From the NCBI GenBank assembly GCA_009377755.1, contig WHTM01000008.1, forward strand, positions 1 through 64,000: DNA of 64,000 nt, in the 5' to 3' direction. The stretch comes from Hyphomicrobiales bacterium. GTDB taxonomy: Bacteria > Pseudomonadota > Alphaproteobacteria > Rhizobiales > Xanthobacteraceae. The first letter of the stretch is position 1. Each line of letters opens with the position of its first letter. Below the pieces are notes generated by a model. It was not told the DNA's origin. It saw only the letters and a list, made by a program, of their open reading frames with translations, and made no database searches. Shown one piece after another: positions 58,994-64,000 of the stretch. The position numbers and the translations under genes were made by a program.

Positions 58994-59797
58994 CTACCCC
59001 GCCGTATATCCCCCATCCACATACATGATCTGGCCGGTGCAGAAGTCCGATGCCGGCGACAAGAGATACACCGTCATCCCCATCAGGTCCTCGACCTCGC
59101 CGAGGCGTCCGAGCGGAATGCGCGACAGTGAGCGCGCGCGCGTCTGCTGGCCAATCTCGTTCTCGCCGTACATCCATTCGGTGAGCTTGGAGCGGAACAC
59201 GGTCGGCGCGATCGCATTGACGGTGATGTCGTGCTTGGCCCATTCGGTGGCGAGCACGCGGGTCAGCGAGTCGGTTGCACCTTTCGAGGCGCAATAGCCG
59301 GTGTAGCCGGAATAGTTGCCGTGCCGCCCGCGCACCGACGACATCACCACGACCTTGCCGCGCACCTTGTTCTCGATCCAATAACCGCCGACCACCTTCG
59401 CCATCAGCCAGATGCCACGCACATTGGCATCCATCACGGCTTCCCAGTCTTCTAGCGGCTGCTCGTGAATGAAGCCCGGCCTGTTGAGACCCGAAGCGAC
59501 GACGAGCTGATCGACGCGCCCGAATTTCTCCAGTGCCGCACCGAGCATCGCCTTAGCGTCGTCGAGCGAATCGGGCCGCGCGACCAGCACGCCCGGATCG
59601 CCGCCGAGCTCGCGCACTTCGTCCGCGACCTGCTCCAGCTCGCTCTTCGACCCTGAGACCAGCAGCACCTTTCCGCCAAGCGAAGTGAGCGTCAGCGCGG
59701 TCGCGCGGCCATAAGTGCCGGAGGCGCCGGTGATGATGGCGACCTTGCCTTTGACGTCGAACAGCGCCATCGGATTGCGCAGGGTTTCGGAGATCAT
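58994..59797 (-). CDS. Short-chain dehydrogenase/reductase
   Basis: A 267-residue classical SDR. Cofactor motif IITGASGTYGRATALTL (TGxxxGxG with a Tyr), NAG-equivalent region VASGLNRPGF, catalytic Ser in VVMSSVRGRHGNYSGYTGYC and YCASKG (YxxxK), and PTVFRSKLTEWM. The C-terminal FCTGQIMYVDGGY is usual. I chose 59797, where GAGGA lies seven bases before the ATG, over 59824. Specific substrate unknown; probably acts with the neighbouring dehydrogenase and cyclase. Confidence 0.87.
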   Translation of the reverse strand: MISETLRNPMALFDVKGKVAIITGASGTYGRATALTLTSLGGKVLLVSGSKSELEQVADEVRELGGDPGVLVARPDSLDDAKAMLGAALEKFGRVDQLVVASGLNRPGFIHEQPLEDWEAVMDANVRGIWLMAKVVGGYWIENKVRGKVVVMSSVRGRHGNYSGYTGYCASKGATDSLTRVLATEWAKHDITVNAIAPTVFRSKLTEWMYGENEIGQQTRARSLSRIPLGRLGEVEDLMGMTVYLLSPASDFCTGQIMYVDGGYTAG

Positions 59798-59842
59798 TTT
59801 CGTCCTCGATAATTGTTTGTTCATGCGGTGCCACTTGCTCCG

Positions 59843-59953
59843 GCGTCATCCTGAGGTGCGAGCGAAGGGAGCCTCGAAGGATGGCCGTGGGTGGTTCACG
59901 GGCCGTCGCCCTTCGAGGCTCGCGCCTTCGGCGCTCGCACCTCAGGGTGACGG
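59843..59953. repeat. Palindromic repeat family R3, copy 3
   Basis: GCGTCATCCTGAGGTGCGAG, CCTCGAAGGATGG, CCCTTCGAGGCTCGCGCC and CCTCAGGGTGACGGG form the same nested dyad as the copy at 58889. The two flank the SDR gene on both sides. Confidence 0.8.
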
Positions 59954-59972
59954 GGAGAGGTTGTTGCTGGCG

Positions 59973-61655
59973 TCACCGCCCGCTCTCGAACCGGAATTTC
60001 TGCTTCGGATCGATAACCGCCACCACGCGCAGCGCGCACCCTTCGCCCTGCGGCCAGCGCCACGGGAAGGCGAAGAACGTGCAGCGTTTGCCGGTGATCT
60101 TGTCGAGCTCGCCGCCGATGTTCTCGATGCCGGGAATGCCGTTGGTCATCATGATCTTGTGCGCCGGCTCCCAGTACGGGAAATCCTGGACGATGTTGCG
60201 GCCCGTGAGCGCCTTGTATTCGACGTCGAGATGCGGCTGCGCCGGCCCCGGCCCGTGCGGTCCGAGGAAGGTGCCGAGCGGGTGATCGAGCGCCTGCACG
60301 TCGACGCCGACGAGCTTGACGCCGCGCTCCACCAGCCATTCCGCCGATTCCTTGTAGAGGCCCGGCGAGTAGGCGAAATAGTCCGGGTCGTCCGCGAACT
60401 TGCGGTGACTCCCGGTGTTGATCATGACGATGTCGTTCTGCTGGATCTTAGGGATTGCGTTCTCTAGATCCTTCGCGGTGATCACGCCCCACTTGCCTTT
60501 CGGGATCGAGACCGCGACGCCGGTGCCGAAGAAGCGCCAGATCGGGTAGCCAGTGATGGTCGGCTGGTTCTCCTTCACATGCAGCGGCGCGTCCATATGC
60601 GTGCCGCGGTGCATGATGCCGTCGAGCTGTTGCACGAACACGCCGTCGCGGCCGTGCAGCTCCAGCACCTTGACGTTGAGCAGTGGGCGGGACGGCCATT
60701 CCGGCATGCCGTGACCCCAGCGGTGGCTCAGATTGTAGAATTCCAGCGGCTCGGTGCTGCTGATGACCGCCGGCGCCTTCGCGGCGGATGTCTTGACGGA
60801 GGGCTTGATCGCCGCCAGCGGCTGCGTGGCCGGCTTGCCGGCGGCGTTGCCTTTCTTGCCGGGCTCGATGCGGACGTTGCCGTTCGGATCGAGCAGGGCG
60901 ACCAGGCGGATGACGCAGGCGTCGCCCTCCAGCCACTTCCACGGGAATCCCTGGAAGGTGCAGCGCCTGCCTGCGATATCATCGAGGTCTCCGCCGACGT
61001 TCTCGATGGTCGGGATGCCGGCGGCGAGCAGCGTCTTATGCGCCGGATTCCACTCCGGGAAATCCTTGATCGCCTCGCGGCCGGTCGCCTCTTTGTATTC
61101 GGGCAGCAGGTACTTGATCTGCGGGCCGTTGCGATGCGGCCCGAGCGAGGTGGCGAGCGGATGATCGACGGTCGCGGAATCGACGCCGACGATCTTGACG
61201 CCCTTCTTCACCAGCCATTCCGCGGCCTTCTTGGACAGGCCGGGCGCATGGCCGAAGTATTCCTGGCTGTCCGAGTACTTCCGGTGCCAGCCGGTATCGA
61301 TCAGGACGATGTCGCCCTTCTGGATCTTCGGGGTCGCTTTTTCCAGGTCCTTGGGCTCGATCAGCTCCCACTTGCCCTTCGGAATCGATAGCACCACCCC
61401 GGTCCCGAAGAAGGTCTCGAGCGGAATGTCGCCGACCGCCGGTGCGCGCGGGATCAGGTGGATCGGCGCGTTGACGTGGGTCGAGGTATGAAAGGTCGTG
61501 ATGAACTTGTGCGTCATCACGCCGTGCTTGGCGTGATAGGTGATGCGCTCGAACTTGATTTCCTCGTAGCCGGGAAAGATCGGCGTATACATGCCCCATG
61601 GGTGGCTGAGCTCGTAGTATTCAAGTCCGGTTTGCGGATCGGTGACGCAGGCCAT
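59973..61655 (-). CDS. Fused tandem cyclase-family protein (kynurenine formamidase-like)
   Basis: A 560-residue protein made of two cyclase domains (PF04199): residues 1-265 and 300-560, joined by an Ala/Lys/Pro linker. The family metal motif HxGTHxDxPxH is complete in the second half (HRGTHMDAPLH, 349-359) but altered in the first (HTSTHVNAPIH, 56-66; Gly to Ser and Asp to Asn). Both halves keep GTGVVLSIPKGKWE-like, GDIVLIDTGWHRKY-like and PAHKTLLAAGIPTIEN-like segments. The family hydrolyses cyclic amides, lactones or formamides. GGAGGAAGACAG before the ATG at 61655 settles the start. It is divergent from the TAXI genes. Confidence 0.87.
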   Translation of the reverse strand: MACVTDPQTGLEYYELSHPWGMYTPIFPGYEEIKFERITYHAKHGVMTHKFITTFHTSTHVNAPIHLIPRAPAVGDIPLETFFGTGVVLSIPKGKWELIEPKDLEKATPKIQKGDIVLIDTGWHRKYSDSQEYFGHAPGLSKKAAEWLVKKGVKIVGVDSATVDHPLATSLGPHRNGPQIKYLLPEYKEATGREAIKDFPEWNPAHKTLLAAGIPTIENVGGDLDDIAGRRCTFQGFPWKWLEGDACVIRLVALLDPNGNVRIEPGKKGNAAGKPATQPLAAIKPSVKTSAAKAPAVISSTEPLEFYNLSHRWGHGMPEWPSRPLLNVKVLELHGRDGVFVQQLDGIMHRGTHMDAPLHVKENQPTITGYPIWRFFGTGVAVSIPKGKWGVITAKDLENAIPKIQQNDIVMINTGSHRKFADDPDYFAYSPGLYKESAEWLVERGVKLVGVDVQALDHPLGTFLGPHGPGPAQPHLDVEYKALTGRNIVQDFPYWEPAHKIMMTNGIPGIENIGGELDKITGKRCTFFAFPWRWPQGEGCALRVVAVIDPKQKFRFESGR

Positions 61656-61817
61656 CGGTCTGTCTTCCTCCCATGATTGGCGGCAGCGCGGGTGCAACCG
61701 ACAAGTTGCAGGGCCCCGGTCAATTTGTCCTGTATCGCATTTCGGGCGGACTGTATTATAAAGCAAGCTAACGACACAACCTGCCGCGCTCACGCGGAAT
61801 CACCGGGAGGGACAACG

Positions 61818-62777
61818 ATGAAAGCGCTTGCGACCGCCGTTTGCTGCCTTGCAGCTCCGCTTCTGGTCGGCGCCGCCGACGCCCAGACCGTCAGCGTCAT
61901 CACCACGCCCTCAGGCTCCTTCACCAACTCGGCCGGCGCCGCGATCGCCAAGGTGATCACCGAGAAGAGCAAGGTCCGGGCAATCATTCAGGCGCAGGCG
62001 GCCTCCGCGGTGATCTCGGTGCAGGCTGGCACCGGCGAGTTCGGCATGGGCAACTCGTTCGACACGACGTTCTACGTCACCGGCACCGGCGAATACGAAG
62101 GCCAAGGGCCCAAGACCAACGTCCGCAACATCGGGCCCTTGTCGGTCTATCGCGTGGCGATGCACGTGCGCGCCGATTCGTCGATCAAGACGCTCAAGGA
62201 TCTCAAGGGCAAGCGGGTCTCTGCGGGCTTCAATGCCCAGAAAGCGATCGGTCGCATCATCGATGCGCATCTCGCCAATGCCGGACTGACCTACGACGAC
62301 GTTCAGAAGGTCTTGACACCCAACGTCAGCAGCTCGGCCAACGACTTCATCGCCGGCAAGACCGACGTGCTGTTCTTTGCCCTGGGATCGGCGGCGATCA
62401 AGCAGGCCTCCGCCAGCGTCGGCGGCTTGCGCGTGCTGCCGATCGAGGATTCGCCCGAGGCGTTGGAGCGCATGGAAAAAGTGCTGCCGGGCTCGTATGT
62501 GCTCAACGTCAAGCCGGCGCCGAACATCGACGGCCTCAAGGAGCCGACCAATATCGTCGCTTTCGACATGGCGTTCTTTACCAACAAGGACGTGGCCGAC
62601 GACATCGTCTACACGGTGACGAAGACGCTGCACAACAACAAGGCGGCGCTGGTGGCGACATTCCGGCCGATGGCGCTATTCGACCCTGCCAGGATGGGGA
62701 AGCCGCTCAAGGCCGTGCCGTTCCATCCGGGTGCGCTGAAGTACTACCAGGAGGTTGGCCTCGCGTCGAAGTCGTGA
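61818..62777 (+). CDS. TAXI-family TRAP transporter solute-binding protein, copy 1
   Basis: A 319-residue periplasmic protein. Signal peptide MKALATAVCCLAAPLLVGAA; TAXI features VITTPSGSFTNSAGAAIAKV, QAGTGEFGMGNSFDTTFYVT, DLKGKRVSAGFNAQKAIGRI and LTYDDVQKVLTPNVSSSAND. It should capture a carboxylic acid for a DctQM-fused TRAP permease, which is not in the window. GGGAGGGAC precedes the ATG. A second, closely similar gene follows after 73 bases, which indicates a tandem duplication. Confidence 0.88.
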   Translation: MKALATAVCCLAAPLLVGAADAQTVSVITTPSGSFTNSAGAAIAKVITEKSKVRAIIQAQAASAVISVQAGTGEFGMGNSFDTTFYVTGTGEYEGQGPKTNVRNIGPLSVYRVAMHVRADSSIKTLKDLKGKRVSAGFNAQKAIGRIIDAHLANAGLTYDDVQKVLTPNVSSSANDFIAGKTDVLFFALGSAAIKQASASVGGLRVLPIEDSPEALERMEKVLPGSYVLNVKPAPNIDGLKEPTNIVAFDMAFFTNKDVADDIVYTVTKTLHNNKAALVATFRPMALFDPARMGKPLKAVPFHPGALKYYQEVGLASKS

Positions 62778-62850
62778 GGCCGAACATTCGTGACGTCGAG
62801 GCGGCGGCCATGAGCCGCTGCTGCCGCTTTCGCAGAAAGGGACGACCATC

Positions 62851-63813
62851 ATGACTGCCAGGCAACGGCTTGCTGTGCTTGTTTCCGGTGCGGTGCTATT
62901 CGCCGTGCCGGCGGGTGCGCAGACCATCAGTATCGTCACCACGCCGACCGGCTCCTTCACCAACTCGGCCGGCGCCGCGATCGCCAAGGTCATTGTCGAG
63001 AACACCAAGTACCGGGCAATCGTCCAGGCGCAGGCTCAGGCCGCGGTGATGCCGGTGCATTCCGGCATTGCCGAATTCGGCATGAGCAACACCTTCGACC
63101 CCACGTTCTTCGTCACCGGCACCGGCATCTACGAGGGGCAGGGCAAGCACCCCAACCTGCGCCAGGTGGCAATCGCGACCACCTATCGGGTGGCGCTGCA
63201 CGTGCGGGCGGACTCGGCGATCAAGACCATCCCCGACGTCAAGGACAAGCGCGTCTCGTCCGGTTTCGTCTCGCAGAAAACCATCGGCCGCACCATCTCG
63301 GCGCTGCTCGCCAACGGCGCGCTGACCTACGACGACGTGCAGCAGGTGCTGGCGCCGAACGTCAGCAGCTCGGCCAACGATTTCATCGCCAACAAGGTCG
63401 ACGTGCTCTTCTTCGCCATGGGATCGGCGCCGGTAAAGCAGGCCGCGGCGAGCGTCGGAGGCTTGCGGGTGCTGCCGCTTGACGACTCGGCGGAGGCGAT
63501 GGGGCGCATGCGTAAGATCCTGCCCGGTGTGCACGCGCTGACGGTCGACAAGGCGTCCAATCTCGACGGCGTCACGGGGCCGACCAAGGTGCTTGCCCTG
63601 GACATGGCGTTCTTCACCCACAAGGACGTGCCGGACGACATCGTCTATGCCGTGACCAAGGCGATGCACGGCAACAAGGCCTCGCTGGTGGCGACCTTCC
63701 GGGCGATGTCGCTGTTCGACCCGAACCAGATGGCGAAGCCGGTGCAGGATCTGCCGTTCCATCCGGGCGCGCTGAGGTTCTACAAGGAGATCGGGCTCGC
63801 GCCGAAGTCGTAA
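62851..63813 (+). CDS. TAXI-family TRAP transporter solute-binding protein, copy 2
   Basis: A 320-residue paralogue of the preceding gene along its entire length: IVTTPTGSFTNSAGAAIAKV, FGMSNTFDPTFFVTGTGIYE, GALTYDDVQQVLAPNVSSSA and the same PFHPGALRFYKEIGLAPKS end. Signal peptide LAVLVSGAVLFAVPAGAQ. Differences concentrate in the ligand-contact regions (QAQAAVMPVHSGI against QAASAVISVQAGT), so the two may bind different acids. AGAAAGGGA lies before the ATG. Followed 48 bases later by the FAD monooxygenase. Confidence 0.88.
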   Translation: MTARQRLAVLVSGAVLFAVPAGAQTISIVTTPTGSFTNSAGAAIAKVIVENTKYRAIVQAQAQAAVMPVHSGIAEFGMSNTFDPTFFVTGTGIYEGQGKHPNLRQVAIATTYRVALHVRADSAIKTIPDVKDKRVSSGFVSQKTIGRTISALLANGALTYDDVQQVLAPNVSSSANDFIANKVDVLFFAMGSAPVKQAAASVGGLRVLPLDDSAEAMGRMRKILPGVHALTVDKASNLDGVTGPTKVLALDMAFFTHKDVPDDIVYAVTKAMHGNKASLVATFRAMSLFDPNQMAKPVQDLPFHPGALRFYKEIGLAPKS

Positions 63814-63861
63814 GGGCCGGCGCATTGGGCATGGATCGCAGCATCACGGAAACGAACTGAC

Positions 63862-64000
63862 GTGTATCCCTCGAAAATTCCTGTTCTGATCGTCGGCGGC
63901 GGGCCCGTCGGACTCGCGCTGGCGGTCGAGCTCGGCTGGCGCGGCGTCGCCTGCATGCTGCTGGAGCAGGGTGACGGCAAGATCGCCACGCCGAAAATGA
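63862..64000 (+). CDS. FAD-dependent aromatic monooxygenase, N-terminal part (runs off the right edge)
   Basis: Forty-six codons from a GTG at 63862. IPVLIVGGGPVGLALAVELG is the FAD-binding GxGxxG motif of the PheA/TfdB (UbiH-like) flavoprotein monooxygenases; VACMLLEQGDG follows with the acidic residue that binds ribose. The gene continues beyond the window. It probably hydroxylates a phenolic ring and belongs with the TAXI transporters and the catabolic genes to the left. Confidence 0.8.
   Translation, partial: MYPSKIPVLIVGGGPVGLALAVELGWRGVACMLLEQGDGKIATPKM

Overview
The window is high-GC DNA from an alphaproteobacterium, most likely of the order Hyphomicrobiales (Xanthobacteraceae/Nitrobacteraceae-like). 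The case rests on the CtrA-ChpT-SciP cell-cycle regulators, an EipA/DUF1134 protein, PmtA, a DUF3551 protein, an Ada/2OG-oxygenase pair, and several palindromic intergenic repeats of the kind common in Bradyrhizobium and its relatives. I assign no species.

Layout. (1) Bases 1-16,100: purine and ureide catabolism. It has the 5' end of a puuD-type urate hydroxylase on the minus strand, an M19 dipeptidase, a hybrid histidine kinase coupled to allantoate amidohydrolase, an M20 hydrolase, xanthine dehydrogenase xdhA-xdhB-xdhC, and a guanine/nucleoside deaminase. Between them lie toxin-antitoxin and sugar-transferase relics, a B12-binding radical SAM enzyme and an amidohydrolase. (2) 16,101-23,410: a CoA-thioester and ring-cleavage catabolic cluster (acyl-CoA synthetase, enoyl-CoA hydratase, extradiol-type VOC protein, YciI, a beta-hydroxyacid dehydrogenase, a MetE-like methyltransferase, an intradiol dioxygenase). 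(3) 23,480-31,900: envelope and hypothetical genes (DUF3551, DUF2927, DUF971, L,D-transpeptidase, a mini porin-like protein, a 12-residue repeat protein, tRNA-Val(CAC), a coiled-coil membrane protein, EipA, CysQ). (4) 32,145-41,548: chpT-cheA-cheW-cheY-(broken cheB)-cheR, a degenerate ada plus 2OG oxygenase, ctrA, a shredded fliI and an intact fliJ. (5) 41,545-47,861: metal homeostasis and stress (a ZnuD-like TonB receptor and tonB flanking two Zur-like boxes, an ECF sigma/anti-sigma pair, a CDF exporter). (6) 48,228-52,660: sciP, mnmA, pmtA and a CYTH-CHAD protein. (7) 52,823-64,000: a second catabolic module with a UbiD-family decarboxylase coupled to an orphan molybdenum hydroxylase large subunit, an ACMSD-like amidohydrolase with a histone-H1-like tail, a hydroxyacyl-CoA dehydrogenase, an SDR, a fused tandem cyclase, twin TAXI binding proteins and the start of an FAD monooxygenase.

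The strongest unusual signals are two. First, motility appears to be decaying: cheB is reduced to its first and last few codons, and fliI has lost most of its length and its frame. Yet cheA/W/Y/R, fliJ and the CtrA regulators keep open frames. Second, the right-hand module combines UbiD and XDH-type chemistry with several oddly built proteins. All coordinates and motifs were read by eye. Family names rest on recognised sequence patterns, not on searches.
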